From: Cryobacterium sp. PH29-G1 | Lineage (GTDB): Bacteria; Actinomycetota; Actinomycetes; Actinomycetales; Microbacteriaceae | Assembly: GCF_030063365.1 (NCBI RefSeq) | Contig: NZ_JASISY010000003.1 | Location: 248,001 to 312,000, forward strand | Length of the DNA: 64,000 nucleotides | Reading direction: 5' to 3' | Translations under genes and position numbers: made by a program | Shown here: positions 1 through 8,642 of the stretch, in pieces | Layout: the number at the start of each line of letters is the position of its first letter | Numbering within the stretch: the first letter of the stretch is position 1 | Notes under the pieces: model-generated | Told to the model about the DNA's origin: nothing | Databases searched by the model: none | What the model saw: only the letters and a program-made list of their open reading frames with translations

Positions 1-126
1 AAAGAGACTTTCACCGGCCTCTATGGCTCCACCGAGGGCGACGTCACCGCCGAGGAATACGCCAAAGCCACCGAGCTGGTCGCGAACAAGTTCAGCACGG
101 AGGCCTGGTTGGCCCGGGTGCCCTAA
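1..126 (+). CDS. C-terminal end of an unidentified protein (cut by window start)
   Basis: Frame 1 is open from the first base to a TAA and gives the last 41 residues of a protein, rich in Glu, Ala and Thr and ending in LARVP. The composition is that of a soluble helical protein. There is too little sequence to name a family, and the start lies outside the window. A 72-base gap separates it from the convergent acetyltransferase gene. Confidence 0.55.
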   Translation, partial: KETFTGLYGSTEGDVTAEEYAKATELVANKFSTEAWLARVP

Positions 127-198
127 AGCCGCGCGCAAAGGCAAACAGCGAACCAGCACGCCGCGCACAACGGATGCCGGGACCGGCAGCGCGCGCGC

Positions 199-537
199 CT
201 ACCGTCCGCGGGTCAGCAGATCCTGATATTCGGCGTGCTGGTCGATCCAGCGCGCCACATACGAGCAGTCCGGCGCGACGGGCAGATCGCTGCGCACGCG
301 CACGTCGTCGAGCGCCTGCTCGACCAGAATGCTCGCCAAACCGTGTTGACGCTGGGCCGGATTGACCTCGGTGTGCGTGAAATGCACGGCGGTGGCCGTC
401 GTGACGTAGTCAGCAAGCCCCACGGTCTCGTCGCCGAGCAGCACCGTGTAGCGGCTTTGTGCGGGGTCGTGGCGCACCTGCACCGTGCCGGCTTCGGCCA
501 GATCTTGCGAGTGGATGGTCGTCGATTCAGCAGTCAT
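199..537 (-). CDS. GNAT-type N-acetyltransferase, small YjdJ/NATD1-like form
   Basis: A 112-residue protein with the layout of the minimal acetyltransferase family: a beta strand with RYTVLLGDETVG, then HFTHTEV, then an acetyl-CoA-binding turn of the form RQHGLASILVEQALDDVR, and a late C-Y-V motif (DCSYVARWI). These proteins transfer an acetyl group from acetyl-CoA; the physiological acceptor of this short subfamily is not known. The ATG at 537 is preceded at 6 nt by TAGTCT, which fits a leaderless transcript. It is divergent from the methyltransferase gene, 49 bp away. The family call is fairly safe and the substrate is unknown. Confidence 0.8.
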   Translation of the reverse strand: MTAESTTIHSQDLAEAGTVQVRHDPAQSRYTVLLGDETVGLADYVTTATAVHFTHTEVNPAQRQHGLASILVEQALDDVRVRSDLPVAPDCSYVARWIDQHAEYQDLLTRGR

Positions 538-543
538 CCCGAC

Positions 544-549
544 AGACTA
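544..549 (-). promoter_or_regulatory. -10 hexamer TAGTCT, 6 nt before the acetyltransferase ATG
   Basis: On the minus strand TAGTCT is followed by GTCGGG and the ATG at 537. Transcription would begin at or next to the start codon, so the mRNA would be leaderless. No clear -35 was seen. Confidence 0.45.
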
Positions 550-586
550 AGCGGATAGGTGGCGTGCAGGCTGAAAGAATAGACAA

Positions 587-1492
587 ATGCCAAACGCGTG
601 GACACCGACCAGCCCGAGCCGTGTCATTCACGCCAACAACCTTGAGGTGCTGCCCAGCCTGCCCGATGGCGCTTTCACCCTGATCTATCTCGACCCGCCG
701 TTCAACACCGGTCGATCCCAGAAACGGCAAAGCACCACCTCGGTGCGCTCGGTCGCTACCGACGGCTCGCACGCCGTCGGCACGATCACGGGATTTAAGG
801 GGCAGCGCTACGAACGCATCAAGGGTGACCTGCTCGGCTATGACGATCAATTCGAAGACTATTGGGCTTTTCTCGAGCCTCGCCTGATCGAGGCATGGCG
901 GCTGTTGGCCGATGACGGCACGCTCTACCTGCACCTCGATTACCGCGAAGCGCACTACGCCAAGGTGCTGCTGGATGCCCTGTTCGGCCGGGAGTGCTTT
1001 CTCAACGAGCTCATCTGGGCGTACGACTATGGCGCGAAATCCAAGAACAAATGGCCCACCAAACACGACACGATTTTGGTCTACGTTAAAAACCCGGCCC
1101 GATACTACTTCGACTCGACCACGGTCGACCGGGAGCCGTACATGGCACCGGGTCTGGTCACGCCCGAAAAGGTGGCCAAGGGCAAGCTGCCCACGGATGT
1201 CTGGTGGCACACGATCGTCTCGCCCACCGGCAAGGAGAAAACCGGTTACCCCACCCAGAAACCGATCGGAATCCTGCGCCGCATCATCCAGGCGTCGAGC
1301 CGCGAACACGACTGGGTGCTCGATTTCTTTGCCGGCAGCGGCACGACCGGAGCAGTCGCGGCCGCGCTCGGCCGCCGCTTCCTGCTGATCGACCAGAACC
1401 CCGAAGCACTCGCGGTGATGCGCGCTCGCTTCGATTCGGTTCCGGACGTTGAATTTCTGGAGATACCCGCTCAACCCGAGGAGAACACATGA
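587..1492 (+). CDS. Solo site-specific DNA methyltransferase (N4/N6, beta-class order)
   Basis: A 301-residue amino-methyltransferase acting on adenine N6 or cytosine N4. The catalytic motif IV, DPPF, is at residues 36-39. The S-adenosylmethionine-binding motif, FAGSGTTG, is near residue 249, so the motifs run in beta-class order (IV before I). The motif YPTQKP precedes the SAM pocket, as in the N4/N6 methylase family. No restriction endonuclease, specificity subunit or Vsr-like gene is adjacent, so it looks like an orphan enzyme. Its stop overlaps the start of the LLM oxidoreductase by 4 bp (ATGA), suggesting translational coupling. The recognition sequence cannot be read from the protein. 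Confidence 0.88.
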   Translation: MPNAWTPTSPSRVIHANNLEVLPSLPDGAFTLIYLDPPFNTGRSQKRQSTTSVRSVATDGSHAVGTITGFKGQRYERIKGDLLGYDDQFEDYWAFLEPRLIEAWRLLADDGTLYLHLDYREAHYAKVLLDALFGRECFLNELIWAYDYGAKSKNKWPTKHDTILVYVKNPARYYFDSTTVDREPYMAPGLVTPEKVAKGKLPTDVWWHTIVSPTGKEKTGYPTQKPIGILRRIIQASSREHDWVLDFFAGSGTTGAVAAALGRRFLLIDQNPEALAVMRARFDSVPDVEFLEIPAQPEENT

Positions 1493-2412
1493 AGTTTCGC
1501 ATTTTCACCGAGCCCCAGCAGGGCGCCAGCTACGACGACATTCTGGCGATCGCGCAGGCCACCGAGCGGCTCGGCTTCGACGCCTTCTTCCGCAGCGACC
1601 ACTACCAGGTCATGGGCGACGGCGACGGCCTGCCTGGCCCGACGGATGCCTGGACCACCCTGGCCGGGCTGGCCCGCGAGACAACACGCATCCGCCTGGG
1701 GACCCTCGTCTCTTCGGTCACGTACCGGCCGCCGGGAATTCTTGCCATTCAGGCGGCGCAGGTCGACCAGATGTCGGGTGGGCGGGTGGAACTCGGGCTC
1801 GGCACCGGCTGGTTCGAGCAAGAACACCTCGCCTATGGCATTCCCTTTCCGGCCAAGCGGTTCGGCATGCTCGAGGAACAGCTCGAAGTGATCACGGGGC
1901 TCTGGAACACCCCGGTCGGGGCTCGGTACAACTTCGCCGGCGAGCACTATACCCTCGTCGATTCGCCGGCGCTGCCGAAGCCCACGCAAACCCGGGTTCC
2001 GGTGATCGTCGGTGGTGGCGGGGCCAGGCGCACGCCGAAACTCGCCGCCCGCTTTGCGACCGAGTTCAACCTGCCGTTTCCAGACTTCGCAGACATCTCT
2101 GCCAAATACGACGGCGTGCGCGCGGCCTGCGTGGCCATCGACCGCGACCCGGCCGAGTTGACCTATTCGGCAGCGCTGATCGCCGTCGGTGGGCAGAACG
2201 AGGCCGAGTTCGCCCGCCGGGCGGCCGCCGTCGGTCGCGAGCCGGCCGAGTTGCGTGAGCACGGCCTCGCCGGTACCGCCGCCGAGATCGTCGACCGGCT
2301 CGGCAGCCTGGCCGATGCCGGCGTGGAGAGCGTCTACCTGCAGATCATGGACCTCTCCGACCTCGAGCACCTGGAGTTCTTGGCGGCCGAGGTGGTTCCG
2401 CACCTGAGCTGA
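1489..2412 (+). CDS. LLM-class F420/flavin-dependent oxidoreductase
   Basis: A 307-residue luciferase-like TIM barrel. The visible family features are the N-terminal KFRIFTEPQQG strand, FFRSDHY near residue 35, the RIRLGTLVSSVTYRPP segment that lines the cofactor site, GRVELGLGTGWFEQEH, and PVIVGGGG around residue 170. Proteins of this type in Actinobacteria usually use coenzyme F420 as hydride donor, some FMN; which one is used here is inferred, not seen. It overlaps the methyltransferase stop by 4 bp. The substrate is unknown. Confidence 0.85.
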   Translation: MKFRIFTEPQQGASYDDILAIAQATERLGFDAFFRSDHYQVMGDGDGLPGPTDAWTTLAGLARETTRIRLGTLVSSVTYRPPGILAIQAAQVDQMSGGRVELGLGTGWFEQEHLAYGIPFPAKRFGMLEEQLEVITGLWNTPVGARYNFAGEHYTLVDSPALPKPTQTRVPVIVGGGGARRTPKLAARFATEFNLPFPDFADISAKYDGVRAACVAIDRDPAELTYSAALIAVGGQNEAEFARRAAAVGREPAELREHGLAGTAAEIVDRLGSLADAGVESVYLQIMDLSDLEHLEFLAAEVVPHLS

Positions 2413-2447
2413 GGCGCAGGCCGCGAGACCTGATGTGGCGGCCGGCG

Positions 2448-3866
2448 TCAGGACCCCGCGTGTGCCGTCCGAATGTGCGCCGCGTACATGCGCCCGCTGT
2501 CTTTCACCGTGCGTTCGAGCGTTTTGTAGTCGACCCGCACGATGCCGAACCGTTTCTCGTAGCCGTAGGACCACTCAAAGTTGTCCAGCAGCGACCAGAC
2601 GAAGTACCCGCGCACATCGGCGCCGGCCGCGATCGCTTCGCCCATTTTATTGATGTGCGCCACGATGTACTCCGTGCGTTCCAGGTCGTGCACACCGCCG
2701 TCGGCGCTCACCGTGTCGTCGTAGGCCGCGCCGTTTTCGGTCACGTAGAGCGGCGGCAGCCGGTCATACTCCTGGCCCAGCCGCACCAGCAGCAGTCGCA
2801 GGCCGTCGGGGTTGACCTCCCAGTCCATTGCGGTGCGCGGCAGGTCCCGGCTCGGAAAGCTGATGTATTCCGAGCCGATCCATGGTGACCCGACCGGTCG
2901 GGTGGCGCCGCCGGCGTGGCCATCGCCCGCTGTGGCATCCGCATGCCCGCTCACGAGGTCATCGTGGTAGTGGTTGACGCCCAGAAAATCCAGCGGAGTA
3001 CCGATGATCGCCAGGTCGTCGGAGCGGATGACTTCGGCCAGACCGAACGGCTCCAGATCGCGCAGGGTGTCTTTGGGGTAGGCGCTGCGCAGCAACGGGT
3101 CGAGAAAGATGCGGTTCGCGAGCGAGTCGAGCCGCCGAGCCGCCTCGATATCGACCGGGTCAGCGGCATCGCGCGGAACAGCATTGGTGAGATTGAGGGT
3201 GATACCGAGGTGCTCTGCCCCGGATGAGCGCAGCGCGTTCACCGCGAGCCCGTGCGCGAGGTGCTGGTGATGCACCGCGGCGACGGCCGCCCGACCGTTT
3301 TGCCGACCAGGCGCGTGCACGCCCGATCCGTAGCCGAGCAGCGAGGAGCAGAACGGTTCGTTGAACGTGGTCCAGTGGGTGACCCGATCGCCGAGCGCGG
3401 AGTAGACATCCGTTGCGTAGTCGACGAAACGGTAGGCGGTGTCGCGGTTGGCCCAGCCGCCCTGTTCTTCGAGCGCCTGCGGCAGGTCCCAGTGGTACAG
3501 GGTGAGCCAGGGCAGGATGCCGGCGCCGAGCAGCTCGTCGACGAGTCGGGAGTAGAAGTCGAGTCCCTCCGGGTTCACGGCCCGATCACCCGGGCGAACC
3601 CGCGCCCAACTAGTGGAGAACCGGTAGGAGTCGAGGCCGAGCGAGGCCATGAGGCCCACATCGGCGGGCATCCGGTGATAGTGGTCCACGGCTGTTTCCA
3701 GGTCGTCGCCGCCCGCGATGGCGCCCGGTACGCGCGCGAAGGCATCCCAGATTGAATCCTCCTTGCCGCCGGCGTGGCCGGCGCCCTCGATCTGCGCGGC
3801 GGCGGTGGCCGACCCCCAGATAAATCCGTGCGGCCAGCTGAACGGTGTGGGTTTGATCTGCGACAT
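2448..3866 (-). CDS. Family 1 glycoside hydrolase, beta-glucosidase
   Basis: A 472-residue GH1 enzyme of full length. It starts with the family N-terminal signature (FIWGSATAAAQIEG, residues 15-28). The general acid/base Glu170 lies in TFNEP and the nucleophile Glu377 in YVTENG, the two hallmarks of retaining GH1 enzymes. It should hydrolyse beta-glucosides such as cellobiose in the cytoplasm, as no signal peptide is present. The C-terminus carries the usual GYFVWSLLDNFEW motif. The start ATG is preceded at 6 nt by TAGCGT. It stands alone, without sugar transporter or regulator genes, so substrate preference is open. Confidence 0.93.
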   Translation of the reverse strand: MSQIKPTPFSWPHGFIWGSATAAAQIEGAGHAGGKEDSIWDAFARVPGAIAGGDDLETAVDHYHRMPADVGLMASLGLDSYRFSTSWARVRPGDRAVNPEGLDFYSRLVDELLGAGILPWLTLYHWDLPQALEEQGGWANRDTAYRFVDYATDVYSALGDRVTHWTTFNEPFCSSLLGYGSGVHAPGRQNGRAAVAAVHHQHLAHGLAVNALRSSGAEHLGITLNLTNAVPRDAADPVDIEAARRLDSLANRIFLDPLLRSAYPKDTLRDLEPFGLAEVIRSDDLAIIGTPLDFLGVNHYHDDLVSGHADATAGDGHAGGATRPVGSPWIGSEYISFPSRDLPRTAMDWEVNPDGLRLLLVRLGQEYDRLPPLYVTENGAAYDDTVSADGGVHDLERTEYIVAHINKMGEAIAAGADVRGYFVWSLLDNFEWSYGYEKRFGIVRVDYKTLERTVKDSGRMYAAHIRTAHAGS

Positions 3867-3872
3867 GACGTC

Positions 3873-3878
3873 ACGCTA
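3873..3878 (-). promoter_or_regulatory. -10 hexamer TAGCGT, 6 nt before the GH1 ATG
   Basis: TAGCGT, then GACGTC, then the ATG at 3866 on the minus strand. This spacing implies a leaderless transcript. Confidence 0.4.
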
Positions 3879-3966
3879 CCCTGCTGCACCGGGTTCAACC
3901 AGTTATTGGCGTCACGTGTTGCCCCCTTTGCCGGGACGGACTCAGGACTCTGCGAGGCCACGCGGC

Positions 3967-3972
3967 TAAGCT
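3967..3972 (+). promoter_or_regulatory. -10 hexamer TAAGCT, 6 nt before the small membrane protein ATG
   Basis: TAAGCT is followed by CGAATC and the ATG at 3979, the leaderless spacing seen repeatedly in this window. It supports the reality of the short gene. Confidence 0.45.
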
Positions 3973-3978
3973 CGAATC

Positions 3979-4116
3979 ATGCTGCAGAACAACGAACCCA
4001 CGGAGGCCGACCAGCGCCGCCTCCGCCGCCGGTTTCTGGTCGGCGTCATCATCGTCGGAGCGCTTGTGGCCCTCGCGGCGGTCGCGCTCTATCTGACCGC
4101 GGTCCTGAACGCCTAA
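3979..4116 (+). CDS. Small single-pass membrane protein, 45 aa
   Basis: The reading frame encodes a basic N-terminus (RRLRRRF, about residues 14-20) followed by one hydrophobic helix rich in Val, Ala and Leu to near the C-terminus. The topology would be N-in with almost no periplasmic part. The frame is supported by the -10-like hexamer 6 nt upstream and by position: it ends 49 bp before the amidase-domain gene and probably shares its transcript. No family is recognised; a role with the secreted amidase-domain protein is only inferred from proximity. Confidence 0.55.
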   Translation: MLQNNEPTEADQRRLRRRFLVGVIIVGALVALAAVALYLTAVLNA

Positions 4117-4165
4117 GCGGCACCCCAAACCAAACCGAACGAAACCCGAACGAAGTGAGTACATT

Positions 4166-4900
4166 GTGCAGTTGACCCGATGGCAGCGAATCGGCCTGAC
4201 GTCGGCCGTGGGAGCAGTGCTCGCAGTCGGCGCGACCGCGCTGGTCGTGCAGGCCGTCGAGGGCGCCTCGACCCCGGTGAACTCGGCACGGCCCACGGAT
4301 GCCGCCACCCCGGCCGCAACGGATGACCCGGCGCGCGCCACCCCGACCGACCCGGCTGCCGCGGTCGCTGTGGAGCCGCCTGCCGAGCCGACGGCCGAGC
4401 CCGAACCGGCACTCGACGACTCCGTTACTGTGCAAATGGACTACGCGCTCGCCCACTGGAAGCTGGAAAACTACAACACGGCCGAGTGGGGCGTGCTCGG
4501 CGAGAACGACTGCGTCAATTTCGCCAGCCAGATCATGATCGCGCGTGGCTGGACCATGGACGACGTCTGGTCGAGTCCGAAAAACGGCAACGCCTACGAC
4601 GCCTCGGCGGCCTGGCGCAGCTCCACCGCCTTCATGAACTACCTCAAGTCAACCGGCAAGGCCACGGCCCTGACCGATCAGCAGCGCGACCAGGTTAAGG
4701 TCGGCGACATCGTGCAGTTCGACTGGGACAACAGCGGCGACCGCGACCACACCGGCATCGTCACCAAGGTTGAGCGGGTCGGCGACACCATCTCGATTTC
4801 ATTTGCCGGGCACACCCTGGACTCCGATTACCGCTCGGTCGACACCGCGATCACGGTGGACCACCCGGGCGGAACCGCGTACTACTGGAGTGTTCCGTAG
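4166..4900 (+). CDS. Secreted or membrane-anchored amidase-domain protein (Amidase_6 type)
   Basis: A 244-residue protein with an N-terminal hydrophobic segment (about residues 10-30), a low-complexity Ala/Pro/Thr linker to about residue 85, then a C-terminal domain. The domain has NTAEWGVLGENDCVNFASQ, with the catalytic-type Cys and the Asn-Phe that mark putative amidase domains, and later DRDHTGIVTKVE, the His-containing strand of NlpC/P60-like folds. This suggests a cell-wall or extracellular amidase. It starts at GTG 4166. The exact bond cleaved is not known. Confidence 0.75.
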   Translation: MQLTRWQRIGLTSAVGAVLAVGATALVVQAVEGASTPVNSARPTDAATPAATDDPARATPTDPAAAVAVEPPAEPTAEPEPALDDSVTVQMDYALAHWKLENYNTAEWGVLGENDCVNFASQIMIARGWTMDDVWSSPKNGNAYDASAAWRSSTAFMNYLKSTGKATALTDQQRDQVKVGDIVQFDWDNSGDRDHTGIVTKVERVGDTISISFAGHTLDSDYRSVDTAITVDHPGGTAYYWSVP

Positions 4901-4954
4901 CCCGCAGGTGGCGGTAGCGCCGCCGCCGGCGATTTGCAGGCAGCGGGCGAACAC

Positions 4955-6571
4955 CTAAGCGATAGCGTCGTCGACGATGGCCTTCGCCTCGGCCTGTACG
5001 CGGGCGAGGTGGTCGACCCCGAGAAAGGACTCGGCGTAGATTTTGTAGACGTCTTCGGTGCCGCTGGGCCTGGCCGCGAACCAGGCGTTCTCGGTCGTGA
5101 CCTTTACGCCGCCGATGGCCGCTCCGTTGCCCGGCGCCACGCTGAACGCCCCGGTGATTTTCTCGCCCGCGAGCTCGGTGGCCGTGATCATCGAACCGTC
5201 CAACTTTGCCAGTGCGGCCTTCTGCGCCGGCGTGGCCGCGGCATCCACTCGGGCATAGGCGGGTGCACCGAAGTGCGCGGCCAGCTCTTCGTAGCGCTGG
5301 CTCGGTGTCTTGCCGGTCACCGCGAGAATCTCGGAGGCCAGCAGAGCGAGCAGAATGCCGTCCTTGTCGGTGGTCCAGACGGAGCCGTCGAACCGCACGA
5401 AGCTCGCGCCGGCGCTCTCTTCGCCGCCGAAAGCCACGGAACCGTCGATGAGGCCGGGTACAAACCACTTGAAGCCCACCGGAACCTCCCACAGGTCACG
5501 GCCGAGAAAGCCGGTGACCCGGTCGATCATCGTGGACGAGACCAGGGTCTTGCCCACCGCGGCGTCGGGCTTCCAGCCTTCGCGGTGGCTGTACAGGTAG
5601 TCGATGGCGACGGCCAGAAAATGGTTCGGGTTCATCAGACCGCCGTCGGGCGTGACGATGCCGTGCCGGTCGGCGTCGGCGTCGTTGCCGGTGAGAATGT
5701 CGTACTCGTCTTTGTGAGCGACAACGGATGCCATCACCGAGGCACTCGACGGATCCATCCGGATCTTCTCGTCCCAGTCCAGAGTCATGAATCGCCAGGT
5801 GGGGTCAACGGTGGGGTTGACCACGACCAGGTCGATCTCGTAGCGGTCGCGGATAGCACCCCAGTAGCCCACGCTCGCGCCGCCGAGCGGGTCGGCCCCG
5901 ATGCGGATTCCGCTGGTGCGGATGGCCTGCATATCGATGATGTTCTCAAGGTCGTTCACGTAGTTGCCGCGAAAGTCGTAGGTCTCCACGGCGCTCGGCT
6001 CGCTCATCAGCACGCCCACCAAACCGCCGGCGATGAGTTCGTTGGCCCGGTTCGCGATCCAGGAGGTGGCATCGCTGTCGGCGGGTCCGCCGTGCGGCGG
6101 GTTGTACTTGAACCCGCCGTCCATCGGCGGGTTATGGCTCGGGGTGACGACGATGCCGTCGGCCAGGTCGCCGTGCTCGGCTCGGTTGTACGCCAAAATC
6201 GCGTGCGACAGCGACGGTGTCGGTACGTAGTCGTCGAACTCGTCCACCAGCACGCGCACGCCGTTGGCGACGAGCACCTCGAGGGCGGTGGTGTACGCCG
6301 GGCCGCTGAGGGCGTGCGGGTCGGTGCCGATGAAGAGGGGGCCGGTGATTCCCTGACCGGCGCGGTACTCCACGATCGCCTGCGTTGTCGCACTGATGTG
6401 ATCCTCGTTGAACGCGGTGTTCAATGAACTACCGCGATGCCCGGACGTGCCGAAAACGACCCGCTGGGCCGGCACCGCGACATCCGGTTTCAAGTCGTAG
6501 TAGGCCTTGATCAGAGAATCAACGTCGATCAGATCAGATTCCAGGGCTGGTGTTCCCGCGCGTTCGCTCAT
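4955..6571 (-). CDS. pgm: Phosphoglucomutase, alpha-D-glucose phosphate-specific
   Basis: Interconverts glucose 1-phosphate and glucose 6-phosphate, linking glycolysis with glycogen and cell-wall sugar synthesis. The protein of about 538 residues shows FGTSGHRGSS near residue 40, the phosphoserine loop TPSHNPP near residue 150, the Mg-binding loop GNDADADRHG in the middle, and the phosphate-binding RPSGTE near the end, all in family order. I prefer the ATG at 6571 to the in-frame GTG at 6577: CAGACT lies 6 nt before the ATG, a near match to the leaderless -10 pattern of the neighbours. It is divergent from pheA. Confidence 0.95.
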   Translation of the reverse strand: MSERAGTPALESDLIDVDSLIKAYYDLKPDVAVPAQRVVFGTSGHRGSSLNTAFNEDHISATTQAIVEYRAGQGITGPLFIGTDPHALSGPAYTTALEVLVANGVRVLVDEFDDYVPTPSLSHAILAYNRAEHGDLADGIVVTPSHNPPMDGGFKYNPPHGGPADSDATSWIANRANELIAGGLVGVLMSEPSAVETYDFRGNYVNDLENIIDMQAIRTSGIRIGADPLGGASVGYWGAIRDRYEIDLVVVNPTVDPTWRFMTLDWDEKIRMDPSSASVMASVVAHKDEYDILTGNDADADRHGIVTPDGGLMNPNHFLAVAIDYLYSHREGWKPDAAVGKTLVSSTMIDRVTGFLGRDLWEVPVGFKWFVPGLIDGSVAFGGEESAGASFVRFDGSVWTTDKDGILLALLASEILAVTGKTPSQRYEELAAHFGAPAYARVDAAATPAQKAALAKLDGSMITATELAGEKITGAFSVAPGNGAAIGGVKVTTENAWFAARPSGTEDVYKIYAESFLGVDHLARVQAEAKAIVDDAIA

Positions 6572-6593
6572 GATCACAGTCTGGCACCCCCAG

Positions 6594-6599
6594 TAGGCT
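6594..6599 (+). promoter_or_regulatory. -10 hexamer TAGGCT, 7 nt before pheA ATG
   Basis: TAGGCT is followed by GAGAGCC and the ATG at 6607. The GAGAG could also act as a weak ribosome-binding site, so leaderless translation is likely but not certain. Confidence 0.4.
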
Positions 6600-6606
6600 G
6601 AGAGCC

Positions 6607-7563
6607 ATGCCCGACTCGCCGAATCCGCCCAAATCTCAGACGTACAGTTATCTCGGCCCGGCCGGCACGTTTACCGAAGCGGCGCTCGCGCAGGTTGCCG
6701 AGGCGCGCGACCAGATCTGGCGCCCGGTCAATAACGTCGGTGAAGCCTTCGCCGACGTCATAACCGGCCGCAGCGTCGCCGCGATGATCGCCATTGAGAA
6801 TTCGGTCGACGGCGGCGTCACCGCCACCCAGGATGCGCTCGCGAGTGTGCCGAATCTGCGCATCATCGGTGAATACCTCGTGCCGGTGAATTTCGTGCTC
6901 GTGGCCCGGCCCGGCACGGTTCTGGCCGATGTCCACGTCATCAACGCGCATCCGGTCGCCTACGGGCAGTGCCGCAACTGGCTTGAACGTACGCTGCCCA
7001 GCCACGGTCATATCCCGGCCTCCAGCAACGTCGCCGCCGCTTCTGCGTTGTTGGACAACGACCAGGCGGATGCCGCGATCGCCCCGCCCGGCATCGACAA
7101 GCACCACGACCTCGTCGTGCTCGCCTCAGCGATCGGTGACAACCCGAACGCGGTCACCCGGTTCGTGCTCGTCGCCCGCACCGCCGAACTGACCGTGCCG
7201 ACCGGAGCCGACAAGACCAGCCTCATTATTGAGCTGCCGAGTGACCGCTCGGGCGCCCTGCTCGAGATGCTCGAGCAGTTCGCTACCCGCGGCGTCAACC
7301 TCAGCCTGATTCAGTCCCGGCCGATCGGCGATTCCCTCGGCCGCTATCGCTTTGTCGTCGACGCCGACGGGCATATTCTCGACGAACGTGTAGCCGACGC
7401 GCTGCTGGGTCTTCGGCGCTTCAGTCCGAAGGTGATCTTTCTGGGATCGTATCCGCGAGCTGACAAACGCCCCATCGAATTCACCCCTCGCTACGACGAC
7501 GGCATTTTCATCGAGGCGCGGGACTGGTTGCGCGGCCTAATCGCGGGGGAGCCGGCCGAGTAG
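6607..7563 (+). CDS. pheA: Prephenate dehydratase
   Basis: Converts prephenate to phenylpyruvate, the committed step to phenylalanine. The 318-residue protein has the periplasmic-binding-like catalytic domain (YLGPAGTFTEAAL at residues 16-28; the ENSVDGGV motif near residue 63) and a C-terminal ACT regulatory domain (ALLEMLEQFATRGVNLSLIQSRP, about residues 217-240) that usually gives allosteric feedback by phenylalanine. It is the monofunctional form, without a chorismate mutase domain. The canonical ESRP of the ACT domain reads QSRP here. It is convergent with the lipid kinase gene. Confidence 0.95.
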   Translation: MPDSPNPPKSQTYSYLGPAGTFTEAALAQVAEARDQIWRPVNNVGEAFADVITGRSVAAMIAIENSVDGGVTATQDALASVPNLRIIGEYLVPVNFVLVARPGTVLADVHVINAHPVAYGQCRNWLERTLPSHGHIPASSNVAAASALLDNDQADAAIAPPGIDKHHDLVVLASAIGDNPNAVTRFVLVARTAELTVPTGADKTSLIIELPSDRSGALLEMLEQFATRGVNLSLIQSRPIGDSLGRYRFVVDADGHILDERVADALLGLRRFSPKVIFLGSYPRADKRPIEFTPRYDDGIFIEARDWLRGLIAGEPAE

Positions 7564-7583
7564 AGCCGGCCCGGTCGTTCCGC

Positions 7584-8579
7584 TCAGCTGTCCGACTCAG
7601 CGGGCACGCGCACGATCAGCGCACCGGCATCGGCGTGCAGCCGAACCTTGCGGACCAGACCGAATTCATCGCCGTCGAGCTCGAAGTCCTGCGCGTGTTC
7701 GAGTGCGATCCGAATATCGGCCCCGCGCAGGGTCGTCATGACCCGCTCGTTCGACGACTCCGTAGCGGCAATCATGCGCCGGCCCACCGCCGAGCGCCGC
7801 AGCACCCCGTTCTCCCAGGTCACCCGGCGCCAAATGGTTAGCCAGCCGAACAAGCCCTTGGGCTGCAGCACGGCAATGTCGAGAATGCCGTCATCGAGAC
7901 GCGCATCGGGCAAAAACTGCAGGTTGCCCGGCAGTAGTCCGCAGTTGGCCACGAGAATGGCGCTCACCTGCGCCGGCCGGTCGGTTCGGCCCGCAACGCT
8001 GTAGCGGATGCGAAATGGCCTCGCCTTCGGCAGCGCCCGCGCCACACCGTCCACGTAGGCGAGCCACCCCACCTGCTTCTTCAAATCGTCACTTGTGTGC
8101 GCAATCATCTGCGCGTCGAGGCCAAGCCCGGCCATGACCAGAAAGACGTGTTCCTCTACGGCGCCGGACTCGGTGGTCACGCTCGCCACTCCGAGGTCGA
8201 TGGGCTTGTCCGCGCCGCTGAAGGCGATCGTGGTCGCGGCGTCGATACTCCCGAGCGGCAGCAGCAAATTGCGGGCCAGTAGATTGCCGGTGCCCGACGG
8301 CACGATCGCCATGCGCACGCCGGAATCCCGCAGCGCCTCGGCCACCGCCCGCACCGTGCCGTCGCCGCCCGCAGAGACCACCATCGCGGCGTCCGCATCG
8401 AGGGCCCGTTGGGTGGCGGCTTGGCCGACATCGTCGACGCTCGTTTCAAACCACTGCGTTTCGGCCCACCCGGCGGCTCGTGCGGCCGCGTCTACGCTCG
8501 CGCGCAGCTTGTCGAGGTCGACTTTCACTGGGTTGTACACGACGGCGGCGTGCTGATTGAGGTTTCCGGAGGCGCTCAC
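7584..8579 (-). CDS. Diacylglycerol/lipid kinase family protein
   Basis: A 331-residue protein of the DAGK catalytic superfamily, phosphorylating a lipid alcohol with ATP. The ATP-binding segment AAVVYNPVKVD is at the N-terminus, the glycine-rich GGDGTVRAVAEAL near residue 75, and PSGTGNLLARNL near residue 97, as in YegS/DgkB-like kinases. I chose the GTG at 8579 rather than an upstream in-frame start at 8627. TAGCCT lies 7 nt before 8579, and the upstream start would run into the serS promoter region. The lipid substrate is not predictable. Confidence 0.88.
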   Translation of the reverse strand: MSASGNLNQHAAVVYNPVKVDLDKLRASVDAAARAAGWAETQWFETSVDDVGQAATQRALDADAAMVVSAGGDGTVRAVAEALRDSGVRMAIVPSGTGNLLARNLLLPLGSIDAATTIAFSGADKPIDLGVASVTTESGAVEEHVFLVMAGLGLDAQMIAHTSDDLKKQVGWLAYVDGVARALPKARPFRIRYSVAGRTDRPAQVSAILVANCGLLPGNLQFLPDARLDDGILDIAVLQPKGLFGWLTIWRRVTWENGVLRRSAVGRRMIAATESSNERVMTTLRGADIRIALEHAQDFELDGDEFGLVRKVRLHADAGALIVRVPAESDS

Positions 8580-8586
8580 GAGGCCT

Positions 8587-8592
8587 AGGCTA
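8587..8592 (-). promoter_or_regulatory. -10 hexamer TAGCCT, 7 nt before the lipid kinase GTG
   Basis: On the minus strand TAGCCT precedes the GTG at 8579 by 7 nt. It supports this start over the longer reading. Confidence 0.35.
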
Positions 8593-8630
8593 CTGGGTTG
8601 CCCTCGCGATTGCCCGTCGGCGCGCACTTG

Positions 8631-8636
8631 TAGACT
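8631..8636 (+). promoter_or_regulatory. -10 hexamer TAGACT, 6 nt before serS GTG
   Basis: TAGACT, GGCCGG, then the GTG at 8643. No Shine-Dalgarno fits between, so serS is probably translated from a leaderless mRNA. Confidence 0.5.
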
Positions 8637-8642
8637 GGCCGG

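Noticed and set aside
527..1474. A 315-codon open frame on the minus strand
   Set aside because: Antisense to the DNA methyltransferase, whose catalytic motifs are intact.
4934..6427. A 497-codon open frame on the plus strand
   Set aside because: It is antisense to pgm, whose motifs and codon use are convincing; long antisense frames are normal at this GC content.
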